From Allobosea sp. Root483D1 (GTDB lineage: Bacteria; Pseudomonadota; Alphaproteobacteria; Rhizobiales; Beijerinckiaceae), in NCBI RefSeq assembly GCF_001429505.1, contig NZ_LMJW01000023.1, positions 1 through 64,000 on the forward strand: DNA of 64,000 nucleotides, written 5' to 3'. The position numbers and the translations under genes are program-made. Under the pieces are notes generated by a model. It made no database searches. It was not told the DNA's origin and saw nothing but the letters and a program-made list of their open reading frames with translations. Of the stretch, positions 8,520-16,240 are shown piece by piece. Position 1 is the stretch's first letter. Every line of letters starts with the position of its first letter.

Positions 8520-8786
8520 ATGAATCTTCGCGCTGTGTTTGGTTTGAACGTGCAGCGACTCCGAAGGGAAAGAAAGCTCTCGCAGGAGCAGTTGTCTTTC
8601 ATCTCGGGGCGCACGCGGGCCTATATCAGCAGCGTGGAAGCTGGGCGGCGTAACGCCACACTGGATACATTGGAAATCCTTGCGAGAGCGCTGGACGTTG
8701 AACCCCAGGATCTGATCACCGCAAGAGCGGCGGAGCGACGCACTGGACGTTCAACCAAGCGGTCCGCGCCTCATCCAACGGACTGA
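8520..8786 (+). CDS. XRE-family regulator, similar in size and sequence to restriction-modification control proteins
   Basis: The 88-residue protein is one HTH_3 domain: LRRERKLSQEQLSFISGRTR, with the recognition helix RAYISSVEAGRR, then NATLDTLEILARALDVEPQD. The compact size and the SRTYIS-like recognition helix resemble C proteins of restriction-modification loci, but no methylase or nuclease gene is present. The in-frame region upstream of 8520 covers the operator and is unlikely to be translated. No strong ribosome binding site is seen, so the message may be leaderless or near-leaderless if TATAGT (8475-8480) acts as a -10. It is divergent from the PLP gene and upstream of the luxR-like gene. 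Confidence 0.8.
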   Translation: MNLRAVFGLNVQRLRRERKLSQEQLSFISGRTRAYISSVEAGRRNATLDTLEILARALDVEPQDLITARAAERRTGRSTKRSAPHPTD

Positions 8787-8932
8787 GTTTCAGTCTTCCA
8801 ATCTGCCCCTGAGGCCGAAAATGGGGCCAGCTTTGACTCCTACGTTAGACAATCGGCGTGCACGGCATTGAAGCCGGTCGCGAAACACGCTTGAGTTGAA
8901 TCTGACATAGCAAGACCCGCCGAGGTCTATAG

Positions 8933-9661
8933 ATGACGAACGCCTCCGTTTTGGAGCTTTTCGCGACGATATCCGAAATCGACGCCGCATCCTCTTCTGA
9001 ACGCGCCCTCGAGATATTTGACGGGATTCTCCAGCGTTTTGGCCTGCACAGTTTTCTGATCACCGGATTGCCGGTCCCTCACGACAGCGAATGGCATCGT
9101 GCGATCCTGCATGACGGATGGCCGAGCGAATGGTTCACTCGCTACGAGTCCGAAGGGCACTTCCCTCACGATCCTTGCGCCGCACGCAGCCGCCTTAGCG
9201 CGGAGCCGTTCCTCTGGCATCAATTGCCCACTGGTGGTTTGACGCCGCGCGGCCGCCTCGTCATGGACGAGGCTGCTGAATTCGGTATGAAAGATGGAAT
9301 TTGTGTTCCAATCCATGTCCCGCTTGCCGGCCCAGCGGTGGTGACGGCAGCGAGCGACCGGATCGAAGTTCCACCCGGCGCGATGCCTCTGATCGAAACG
9401 CTCTGTGTCCACCTATTTCGCAAAGTAAGCGGCTTGGGGAACAAATCGGATAACGAGGAGGGTTCGCCCTTGACGCCGCGGGAGCGCGAGCTGTTGCAGT
9501 GGAGCGCCCAAGGCAAAACGACAGAGGACATATCCTGTATTCTCGGGATAACGACGCATACCGTCGAGGCTCACCAGCGCAATATCCGCGACAAGCTCGA
9601 TGCAATCAACGTCGTCCACGCTGTCGTAAAGGCTTTGCGCAGGGATGAAATTCAAATCTAG
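8933..9661 (+). CDS. LuxR-family quorum-sensing regulator
   Basis: The 242-residue protein has an N-terminal autoinducer-binding domain with conserved Trp67, Tyr71, Asp80, Pro81 (WFTRYESEGHFPHDP) and Trp95, and a C-terminal GerE/LuxR HTH from about residue 178 (LTPRERELLQWSAQGKTTED, then TVEAHQRNIRDKLDA). Such proteins bind acyl-homoserine lactone and activate or repress target promoters. It starts at ATG 8933 and is followed after 68 bases by the luxI-like gene in the same direction, the usual signal/receptor pair. The kinase-PLP genes 2-4 kb away are candidate targets by proximity only. Confidence 0.9.
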   Translation: MTNASVLELFATISEIDAASSSERALEIFDGILQRFGLHSFLITGLPVPHDSEWHRAILHDGWPSEWFTRYESEGHFPHDPCAARSRLSAEPFLWHQLPTGGLTPRGRLVMDEAAEFGMKDGICVPIHVPLAGPAVVTAASDRIEVPPGAMPLIETLCVHLFRKVSGLGNKSDNEEGSPLTPRERELLQWSAQGKTTEDISCILGITTHTVEAHQRNIRDKLDAINVVHAVVKALRRDEIQI

Positions 9662-9705
9662 CAATACCGGAATCCCGGCACACAGCGCCCGGTAGCGGTG
9701 AACTA

Positions 9706-9726
9706 CCCTCCTACCCTGTAGGAGGG
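9706..9726 (+). promoter_or_regulatory. Perfect inverted repeat covering the luxI Shine-Dalgarno
   Basis: CCCTCCTAC (9706-9714), a CCT spacer, and GTAGGAGGG (9718-9726) form a perfect 21-bp dyad. GGAGG at 9721-9725 is the ribosome binding site of the gene starting at 9730, so in RNA the stem would hide it. As DNA, size and symmetry fit a lux-box-like LuxR site placed to repress. The two readings are not exclusive. Confidence 0.6.
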
Positions 9727-9729
9727 ATC

Positions 9730-10356
9730 ATGCTTGTTCGAATTCAGGTGGTCACTTGGGCCAACAGAGGGAAATACAGACTCGAGCTGGAGAGATACTT
9801 TCGTATCCGCTACGATATTTACGTCAAACGAAGGCAATGGCGTGCATTGGCGCGGCCTGTCAATATAGAGATGGATGCGTTTGACACCGAGCATGCCGTC
9901 TACTTGCTGGCACTCGATAGCGTCGGCAAGATCGTCGGCGGGTCGCGCCTTGTCCCGACGCTGCAGCCCCACTTGCTCGGCAACGTGTTTCCTGGACTGG
10001 CGCCTGCCGGGCCCCCGCGGGCGCCAGACATCTTCGAATGGACGCGTTTCTTCATCAGCCCCGCCCTGCGCAGTCGCGGCAGATCGTCTCCGATTGCCGG
10101 CGTCGTCTTGTGCGGCGTGCTGGAGGTTGCCCACAAACTCGGCATTCGGCAGATCAGCGTCGTATGTGAATCGTTCTGGCCGAAACGTCTGCGTGCCATT
10201 GGGTGGAGCATTATTGAACTCGGAGATGTCCTGCGGCACGAAGACGGCGACGTCATCGCGCTGTTGATCGACGTTACGCCCGAAGCGATCGCGAGCACCC
10301 GGCGCGCCTATGGCATCCGGGAGCCGATACTCGCCGAAGCCGCGACGACGGGCTGA
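9730..10356 (+). CDS. Acyl-homoserine-lactone synthase (LuxI family)
   Basis: The 208-residue protein carries the LuxI catalytic pattern: Arg25/Arg27 in YFRIRYDIYV, Trp37, Asp49 and Asp52 in MDAFDTEHAVYL, Arg73 in GGSRLVPT, and Glu103/Arg106 in IFEWTRFFIS. The enzyme makes the signal from S-adenosylmethionine and an acyl-ACP or acyl-CoA; the acyl chain cannot be read from sequence. The KRRQW stretch differs from the classical ERLGW and puts it in an alphaproteobacterial subgroup. ATG 9730 has GGAGGG 4 bases upstream, inside a perfect hairpin. It pairs with the luxR-like gene. Confidence 0.9.
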   Translation: MLVRIQVVTWANRGKYRLELERYFRIRYDIYVKRRQWRALARPVNIEMDAFDTEHAVYLLALDSVGKIVGGSRLVPTLQPHLLGNVFPGLAPAGPPRAPDIFEWTRFFISPALRSRGRSSPIAGVVLCGVLEVAHKLGIRQISVVCESFWPKRLRAIGWSIIELGDVLRHEDGDVIALLIDVTPEAIASTRRAYGIREPILAEAATTG

Positions 10357-10819
10357 CGCGTCGCGCGCCGCTGGCTAACTGTCTCTGAGGGCTGGTCCAC
10401 TTGCGGAGCTCCAAGTTCGGGATGGAGCCTTTTTCTGACCTGGGCCAAGATGCCACCTGCCTGGTTCGATGCCCTCGATGCGCTCCGAAGCTGGGCCTTC
10501 GCCGAAAGCGCTGCTCAAATACCTTCTAACAGGTACTTACGCGGAAAATTGACTTGAGAGATTCGGTTAAAAACTCACGTCGGCACGACCGCGCACAGTA
10601 AGGAGGGCTCGGGAGCTCACCACCAAAGCAGGCCCTGGCTTCGGCTGGCTCCGCCGCGCCCCTGCTTGTGAGGGCGACGGACAGCTCCAGACAAAGCAGA
10701 GCTTCAGAGCTATGGAAATACATGAGCGTTATCAACGCCAAGCGCATTCAACTGCTTGCCGATGCGAGGCGGACATTGCACCATGGTGCGCTGTGTTGAA
10801 TTAGGACAACTGGAGGGTG
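10357..10819. other. Intergenic with weak coding scars
   Basis: No complete gene is visible. A 25-codon frame at 10722-10799 (MSVINAKRIQLLADARRTLH) looks like a piece of protein but has no support. The region separates the quorum-sensing pair from repeat and toxin-antitoxin DNA. Confidence 0.4.
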
Positions 10820-10936
10820 ATGCCAGTCCGGCTTCCTGCAGCGGTAAAGAACCTTGGTTTCACTGTCGATGACCCTCGGGCCTTCCTTCATGAGCATCAG
10901 CAGGCTGTGTTCGAATGGGCCAAGACAGCCGGATGA
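10820..10936 (+). CDS. Possible 38-residue small protein or gene remnant
   Basis: The frame encodes MPVRLPAAVKNLGFTVDDPR then AFLHEHQQAVFEWAKTAG and stops at 10936. It has a good GGAGGG Shine-Dalgarno 3 bases before the ATG and protein-like composition. It ends just before the dispersed palindromic repeat. I do not recognise a family; it could be a true small protein or the end of a lost gene. Confidence 0.35.
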   Translation: MPVRLPAAVKNLGFTVDDPRAFLHEHQQAVFEWAKTAG

Positions 10937-10937
10937 G

Positions 10938-11043
10938 CTAGAGCAATTCCGCAATTCTCCGAATCGCAGAATTGCTCTACGTCTTTGTTTTATCGCATTT
11001 TCTTCACGCGAACCGGTGTCCACGTCGCTCGAAAATGCTCTAG
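10938..11043. repeat. Dispersed palindromic repeat of Hyphomicrobiales type
   Basis: The 106-bp unit is bounded by perfect 8-bp inverted repeats CTAGAGCA (10938-10945) and TGCTCTAG (11036-11043). Inside, TAGAGCAATTC (10939-10949) pairs with GAATTGCTCTA (10969-10979), and GCATTTTC pairs with GAAAATGC near the right end. The internal CACGCGAACCGGTGTCCACG is a sequence I know as recurring between genes in Hyphomicrobiales genomes. It has MITE/REP-like form; no transposase is nearby. Confidence 0.7.
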
Positions 11044-11100
11044 GCATGGCGGTGGAGCCTTCTGCCGACGATGATCCAGGGTGAGCGGCCTGACCGGATG

Positions 11101-11126
11101 ACCGGCCGCACTTCGGTGCGGCCGGT
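11101..11126. terminator. Strong stem-loop terminator
   Basis: ACCGGCCGCAC and GTGCGGCCGGT form a perfect 11-bp stem with a TTCG tetraloop, followed by TTTTC on the + strand. It lies between the palindromic repeat and the 3' end of the hipA gene and may end transcription from either side. Confidence 0.7.
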
Positions 11127-11237
11127 TTTCATATGATGCTCGCAGTCGATCGGGCGCAGGATCGTCCCGTACGGGCTGATTTTCATTCATGGGTGGCACG
11201 CATAACTGGAATCGTCCCGATCGGTCTCGTTTCCGGG

Positions 11238-12480
11238 TTAAGCCCGCGCCTTCTCCAAGTCGTCGTGTTCGAATGCGGACGCCATCCGATCGATCTCATT
11301 TTTCTTAAGCCCAGCGCGCGCGGCAACATTACGCCAGTTGGCGACGGCCGCTCCTACTTCGGCGGTCACAGCTACTGCGTCCTTTCTCTTCAGGCCAAAG
11401 TTGCCTGCGACCGAGAGGGCAAGATCGAGTGAAGCGGTGCTATCCTCCTCGCTGATGGTTGGTGAGGACGCGCTCCTTCACTTCGACCGGCACAGGGTTC
11501 ACGTCATAGACGGGGGAGAGACGCCAGCCCTTCTGACCCTCATATAGAAAGCCGTGGTTGCGGAGGTGATCGTCGGTGTTCGAGATCAGAATGCTGAAAA
11601 CGATGCGCCGCCAGAGTTCAATCCCGTCAATATCGGGCGACGCGCCGTATTGGCGCAGGGCGTCCATCAGTTCGAGATAGCTGTGGGCCTCGTTGTCGCT
11701 CGCGCCGATCATGCTCATGGCAGACAGAAAGGGCATACGCGCTGCGCCCTCGCGGTCAAAGCGCCTCAGGATGATGACAGCGCGCCCGGCGATCGTTTCC
11801 AGCCGGAAGTCTGGAACATTCAATCCGGCTTGTCTTGCCAGTTCCAACGCCACGAACTCCCATTCAACGGCGGCGTACTCGTCGTCTTTTTTGGGGAACT
11901 TGGCGATGGCCAGTTGGCCGTCTTTTTCGCGCACGGACGCCTTGGGGCGCGCGCCGCCGAGCGAAGAGCCGGGGGCCAGCAGCAGCTTCAGTTCGGCAGC
12001 TGTCTCCGCGTCGTCGAGAAGCGCATCGGTGGCGGAAAGGAGTTTCGGAAGATTGATGAGGGGCGGCACGGGGGCCCCGTCATTGGCAAGAAATTTTCCG
12101 CCCGGCTCTTCTGTAAAACGGAGTGCGCCTTGCCGGGTCTCGTCATTGACGAGAAGGAGATAATCGAACTCGTAAAGCATACGGGCTTTGGCCTTTTCGC
12201 TTTCCGCCCTGCGAGCTTCGGCACGCTTCATCAGCGTCCGGCCCCAGCGGTCAGGGGCGGAATCACCCAGAGACCCGAACAGGGTTCTGGGCGTGTAGAA
12301 CTGGCCTGCGCCAAGGTTCAGCGCGGGTTCGAGCGAATAGCGCAGGGGATTAGCCAGCCACTCCGCTTCGTACTCAAATGACGCTGTTTCCTTGCCCTTG
12401 TTGTTATGAGCGTAAAGGCGTCCGACAAGCTGGGGCTTCCCGTCAAGGTCAGCATAGATGTATGCCAGCCGGTCAGTCAT
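11238..12480 (-). pseudogene. hipA: HipA-family serine/threonine kinase toxin, frameshifted near its 3' end
   Basis: The first 340 residues are a HipA kinase: Gly-rich loop GSSLGGARPKA, MIGASDNEAHSYLELMDALR, catalytic ISNTDDHLRNHGF, and the DFG-equivalent YDVNP. After RVLTNH the frame slips and stops at 11440. The next frame continues correctly as ISEEDSTASLDLALSVAGNF through GLKKNEIDRMASAFEHDD to a stop at 11238. The one-base shift truncates the C-terminal lobe by about 75 residues. HipA toxins phosphorylate substrates such as glutamyl-tRNA synthetase and cause persistence. Loss of the C-terminus suggests inactivation, although kinase motifs remain. It overlaps hipB by 8 bases or more. Confidence 0.8.
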
Positions 12481-12844
12481 CGCTGCCTCCAGTGCTGGCT
12501 TTGGGAGGGGCCTTCTTCGAGCGGGCGCCGGTCAGACGGACGCGCACTGGGAGGTTGCGCTCTTCGATCGAACGGCCGACCGCGTCTGTGGCCGGGTCGG
12601 CAAGGTTGCCAAGACCTTCCACGAGCCCGAGTGCAAAGAGCACCGAGGCATAGATTCCGAGCGCCACGGATTCATCGCCCTTCTCGACCTTCGTGAGGGT
12701 GGAGCGGCTGATGCGAGCGCGTTCCGCCATCAATTCCATGGGAATGCGGCGGCGCTTACGGGCATCCCTGATGTCCTGCCCAAGCTTGCGCAGGGCCCGT
12801 TTAGCCGGGATCGGCAGGGGGGATACGGGCCGCATGACATCCAT
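12473..12844 (-). CDS. hipB: HipB-like XRE antitoxin
   Basis: The 123-residue protein has a central HTH_3 domain (LGQDIRDARKRRRIPMELMA, then RISRSTLTKVEKGDESVALG) and a basic, flexible C-terminal tail, the usual HipB layout. It overlaps the hipA start by 8 bases, so the two are co-translated in antitoxin-toxin order. The frame continues upstream to a TTG at 12877, but that would run through the operator dyad, so ATG 12844 is preferred. It should bind HipA and repress its own promoter at the dyad 12859-12889. Confidence 0.75.
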   Translation of the reverse strand: MDVMRPVSPLPIPAKRALRKLGQDIRDARKRRRIPMELMAERARISRSTLTKVEKGDESVALGIYASVLFALGLVEGLGNLADPATDAVGRSIEERNLPVRVRLTGARSKKAPPKASTGGSDD

Positions 12845-12858
12845 CCTTGCGGTTATTT

Positions 12859-12889
12859 TCTCGCACGCTAACTCCAATAGCGTACGAGA
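12859..12889 (-). promoter_or_regulatory. Operator dyad of the hipBA operon
   Basis: TCTCGCACGCTA (12859-12870) and TAGCGTACGAGA (12878-12889) are inverted repeats matching at 11 of 12 positions around a 7-base spacer. The site sits 15 bases before the hipB start codon, where HipB autorepression would act. Related words (CGCATACGTTAATACGCA) occur at about 12945-12962 and may be a second site. Confidence 0.6.
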
Positions 12890-13536
12890 TAATGGACGTT
12901 AACGCAAGATGATCTGATGCCAGACAAGCCCTTATGTCTACTTTCGCATACGTTAATACGCATAGTGGCCGAGAAAGTGGACATTGCGGAAGGGCCTGCG
13001 ACGCCTGCGCCTGGCCGCTAGGGCAGTCCGTAGGGCTTCCGAGAAATAGTCCTCAAGAAAACATTGGAGTCACAATGAGATAGGATTGCCCAGTTCATCC
13101 TGTCCGGCGCGCCATTCAGGACAAAACTGCGAACACTTATGTATTTGAAGTGGCGTTATAATTTCCAGATAGTGGTAGCGCTGTCAGGTTCGCGATATCC
13201 TGCTGTGTCGGGGTAGTGACCGGTATCGGTCTCTCTGCTGTCAGCGATGCGCAACCAGTGACGGAAAGCGCCGGGGCTGTCGCAAAAGATCGGCGCCAGC
13301 GTGAGATTATCGAAAAGTGGGGCAGTCTCGTGCACGGATTAGGGTTCATGTGGAGTTCCGTCGATTAGGAAGAGGGGCAAATCGGTAGGAAGATCGTGTT
13401 GGTCGTGGCGATGTCGGCCCGGATTTCGACCAAGAAGTTTGACGGTTGGCGGGAGCGCGGCGAGTCCGACCGTTCCTCTCGATCGGGGCCAGGTCACATG
13501 AACGTTGCGACGAGGCGCACCGTAACGCCGTACGGA
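12890..13536. other. Intergenic with unassigned scraps
   Basis: A minus-strand frame at 13137-13349 contains SVTGCASL, which looks like a lipoprotein signal, but nothing else supports a gene. No ribosome binding site or domain is visible. The stretch looks like decayed DNA between hipBA and the HAD fragment. Confidence 0.4.
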
Positions 13537-13866
13537 TCACTTGAAAGGAAAGACCTCCTTCCAATCGCGCTTCATGTCAGCGACGGTCCACTTGTTCAGC
13601 GCAGCGGCGTCCAGCGCCTTGTCGAGCTTCCCGAAATGGGACTGCCGATCATAGGCGAACTCGCGTCCGGCATCGGTGTGGTGGACGATGAGGCCGAAGC
13701 GCGCGCCGCCGGACATGGTCGTCCATTGCAGCATTTCGAGATCGCCGTCCGAGTTCCCGAAGGCGGCGATCGGCGGGCGCCCGATCTGCAGGTTGATCCC
13801 GATGGGCTTACCGCCTATCTGCAGCGAGATTGAGTCAGACCCAACATTGCAGGCGATCTCACACAC
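13537..13866 (-). pseudogene. C-terminal fragment of a HAD-family phosphatase
   Basis: The readable part, KPIGINLQIGRPPIAAFGNS then DGDLEMLQWTT and GLIVHHTDAGREFAYDRQSH, is the C-terminal third of a HAD hydrolase: AFGNSDGD is motif IV with its metal-binding aspartates. The N-terminal DxDGT motif and cap domain are missing and the first 15 codons look random, so the 5' part has been deleted. It ends normally with WKEVFPFK. Confidence 0.7.
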
Positions 13867-13974
13867 ATGGCCGCACCGACCAGCTCTGCAGAACGTTCAA
13901 AAAGCCCTTGCCAACGGGGAGCCGTCCACACATAGCGCATAAGGATGGCGCCTTAGTCAAATAACGAGCATACC

Positions 13975-14190
13975 TCACGCGGCGAGGCTACGCATCTCCG
14001 CGATAAGGTCGGCTTTGCCCTCGAAGCCAATGCCCCGCAGGTCCGGCATGATGATGTGGCCGGCCTCGACGCGCACGCCGTCCGGGAAGCCGCTATAGGG
14101 CTGGAACAGGTCGGGGTAGGATTCGTTGCCGCCGAGGCCGAGGCCCGTCGCGATGTTTAGCGACATCTGATGGCCGCCATGGGGGATGCA
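13975..14190 (-). pseudogene. C-terminal fragment of an enolase-superfamily dehydratase (tartrate-dehydratase-like)
   Basis: The segment PHGGHQMSLNIATGLGLGGN then ESYPDLFQPYSGFPDG and MPDLRGIGFEGKADLIAEMR is the last part of a mandelate-racemase/enolase family dehydratase; PHGGHQ carries the catalytic histidine region of D-tartrate dehydratases. Everything upstream, including the metal-binding acidic residues, is gone. It is another 3' remnant next to the HAD fragment, so a recombination event probably removed the 5' halves. Confidence 0.65.
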
Positions 14191-14571
14191 GCGGCCAGAA
14201 CTACCCACAGGCCTGCCGCAAAGAATGCGCCAAAGCGGAATCTGGCATAGCTCCCGGAGCCGGACGTTCGGAGGTTGGCGTCTAGCGTCGCGAGCTCCCA
14301 GCTCCGGCATCTCTCACTACGATCCTGGCCAGCAGCAGGCGGGTTGGAGCTCGATCCACGGGGATCGGATCAGGCTCCGCACATGCTGTTGCCCTTTCTC
14401 ATCTATGCCAAGGTACAGGTCCGTCTGACGATCTATCGAGAGCAAAGATCGGAGGGGCCAGTAGAGATCCAAGCACTCAACGAAAACAATTGCCCTCGCT
14501 CCTGCGCTGTCACCCCGCTCCGAGATCACGCGAGTGCTCGGTGGTAAGCGCACTTCGGCGAGAGGTGATTG
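14191..14571. other. Intergenic with a possible membrane-protein scrap
   Basis: A minus-strand frame near 14205-14260 reads SYARFRFGAFFAAGLWVVLA, like a transmembrane helix of a lost transporter, with no start or continuation. The leader of the next gene (AGAGGTG before 14572) is at the right end. Nothing else is recognised. Confidence 0.4.
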
Positions 14572-15096
14572 ATGAAAGCGCTCCTGACACGCGAGGCGAT
14601 GCTCCCTCGAGGCCGCGCCGCTGCCGCGACGATCATCATCATGGTGGCGTTCAACGGCATCTTCCTGACCGCGAACGGCCTTTTCATGCTGATCGCGCCA
14701 CTGGCTTGGTACGAGATGGTTCCGGGCGTCACTGATACCGGCTTCTTCAACCAGCACTTCATTCGCGACATCGGGATGATCCAGATGTTCCTCGGCGTGG
14801 CGTTCGGCCTCGGGCTGTTCGCGCCGGAGCGTCGCGTTGGACTATGGACAGCCGCGACGTCCTGGCTTTGCGCGCACGCGCTCTTTCATTTTTGGGAGGT
14901 TGCCGTCGGAATCTGCTCGCCTGCTGTCATTCCGCGGGACTTTCCGGCGGTGACGCTGCCGGCGCTTCTCGGACTGGCGCTGACGCTCTGGGCACTGCGG
15001 AATTCCTTGCCGGCAAGCCGAAGCCCCTCCCTGTCCGCCGCTGCCCAGCCGCTTGACTGCGCCTCCTCCTGTCTTCGACGCCGACGTCTGGATTGA
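14572..15096 (+). CDS. Integral membrane protein of unknown function
   Basis: The 174-residue protein has four probable transmembrane segments: about 14-42 (TIIIMVAFNGIFLTANGLFM), 62-82 (DIGMIQMFLGVAFGLGLF), 88-108 (LWTAATSWLCAHALFHFW) and 122-143. The loop after helix 1 carries a conserved-looking WYEMVPGVTDTGFFNQHFIR. The fold resembles small DoxX-like or DUF4345-type inner-membrane proteins, but I do not assign a family. The start is ATG 14572 with AGAGGTG upstream. The last 25 residues are low-complexity Ser/Arg. It precedes the exported hydrolase gene by 83 bases. Confidence 0.65.
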   Translation: MKALLTREAMLPRGRAAAATIIIMVAFNGIFLTANGLFMLIAPLAWYEMVPGVTDTGFFNQHFIRDIGMIQMFLGVAFGLGLFAPERRVGLWTAATSWLCAHALFHFWEVAVGICSPAVIPRDFPAVTLPALLGLALTLWALRNSLPASRSPSLSAAAQPLDCASSCLRRRRLD

Positions 15097-15179
15097 TCGG
15101 CGAATTCGTTGGCCAAGCCACTCCAGGCGCTAGCTTGCGCTGGCTGCTCTGACCCTACCGACAAACCCGGAGAACGCAT

Positions 15180-15962
15180 ATGAAACCGAGTGTCTTCGCC
15201 CTGGCAGCAGCCGCCGCGCTGCTCACCATGGCTGTGCGACCAGCGCAAGCAGCACCTCGCACCAAGCCGATCGTCATCCTGGTGCACGGTGCCTTCGCCG
15301 AATCCGCGAGCTGGAATGCGGTGATCGCCCGGCTCAACAAGGCGGGCTACGAAACGATCGCGGCTGCCAATCCGCTACGCAGCGTGAAGGGGGACGCTGC
15401 CGAAGTCGCGACACTCATACGATCCATCTCCGGCCCGGTCATTCTCGTCGGCCATTCCTATGGCGGGCCGGTGATCACAGAAGCTGCGAATGGGCAGGCG
15501 AATGTTAAGGCGCTCGTTTACGTGGCCGCGTTCGCGCCTGAGACAGGGGAATCCAGCCTGTCACTTTCGGGCAAGTTTCCGGGAAGCACGTTGGGAAGTG
15601 CGATCCGGGCGGTCGCGACGCCAAATAGCGGGCGCGATTTCTATATCAAACCGGAGAAATTCCAGACGCAGTTCGCTGCCGACGTTCCGAAAGGACAGGC
15701 TGCGTTGATGGCTGCCACACAACGGCCTGTTGCCGAAGCAGCCCTGGCCGAGCCGTCGGGCGTGCCTTCGTGGAAGTCGCTGCCGTCGTACATGATCTAC
15801 GGAACCGGTGATCGGAACATTCCGCCGGCTGCGATGGATTTCATGGCGCAGCGCGCGCGGATGGTGAAGACCGTCGCCATCAACGGCGCGTCGCATGCCT
15901 TGATGATTTCGCACCCCGCAGAGGTCGTATCCATGATCGAGATGGCTGCGTCGTCTCGATAG
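15180..15962 (+). CDS. Exported alpha/beta hydrolase
   Basis: The 260-residue protein starts with a Sec signal peptide (MKPSVFALAAAAALLTMAVR, cleavage after AQA near residue 24). The alpha/beta-hydrolase core follows: oxyanion region LVHGAFAES, nucleophile elbow GHSYGG (Ser about 94), an acid near GTGDRN, and the catalytic His in GASHALMISHP. It matches the periplasmic esterase/hydrolase group often annotated next to redox-stress genes. The substrate is unknown. The promoter is probably its own; GGAGAACGCAT lies just before the ATG. Confidence 0.8.
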   Translation: MKPSVFALAAAAALLTMAVRPAQAAPRTKPIVILVHGAFAESASWNAVIARLNKAGYETIAAANPLRSVKGDAAEVATLIRSISGPVILVGHSYGGPVITEAANGQANVKALVYVAAFAPETGESSLSLSGKFPGSTLGSAIRAVATPNSGRDFYIKPEKFQTQFAADVPKGQAALMAATQRPVAEAALAEPSGVPSWKSLPSYMIYGTGDRNIPPAAMDFMAQRARMVKTVAINGASHALMISHPAEVVSMIEMAASSR

Positions 15963-16240
15963 TCGAACAACGGCCACGGTGATCGAACTGGGCAAACTCC
16001 ACCGAATTATTCGCGGTCATCGCTTGTCGGATTGCGTATAGAATAGATATTCGTTTTATATAAACGACGATTGGCAATCGGTATTGTAGAATACAATAAT
16101 CGCGAGATCTTTTGCATAAATCTGAATCAACCTATTATATGGTATAGGTAAACTTATATTTGCGTCCAATCGCTCGCATAATACATTCAACCTAATGTCC
16201 TCCAAGCCGTGACTTGAACGGCAGCAATTAGGAGAGAGCC
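15963..16240. promoter_or_regulatory. AT-rich leader upstream of the MBL-fold gene
   Basis: This stretch is far richer in A/T than its neighbours. It holds a near-palindrome TCGTTTTATATAAACGA at 16051-16067 and a nearby GTATAGAATAG. No coding frame is convincing. It probably carries the promoter and regulator sites for the MBL-SDR-cupin genes that follow. Confidence 0.45.
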
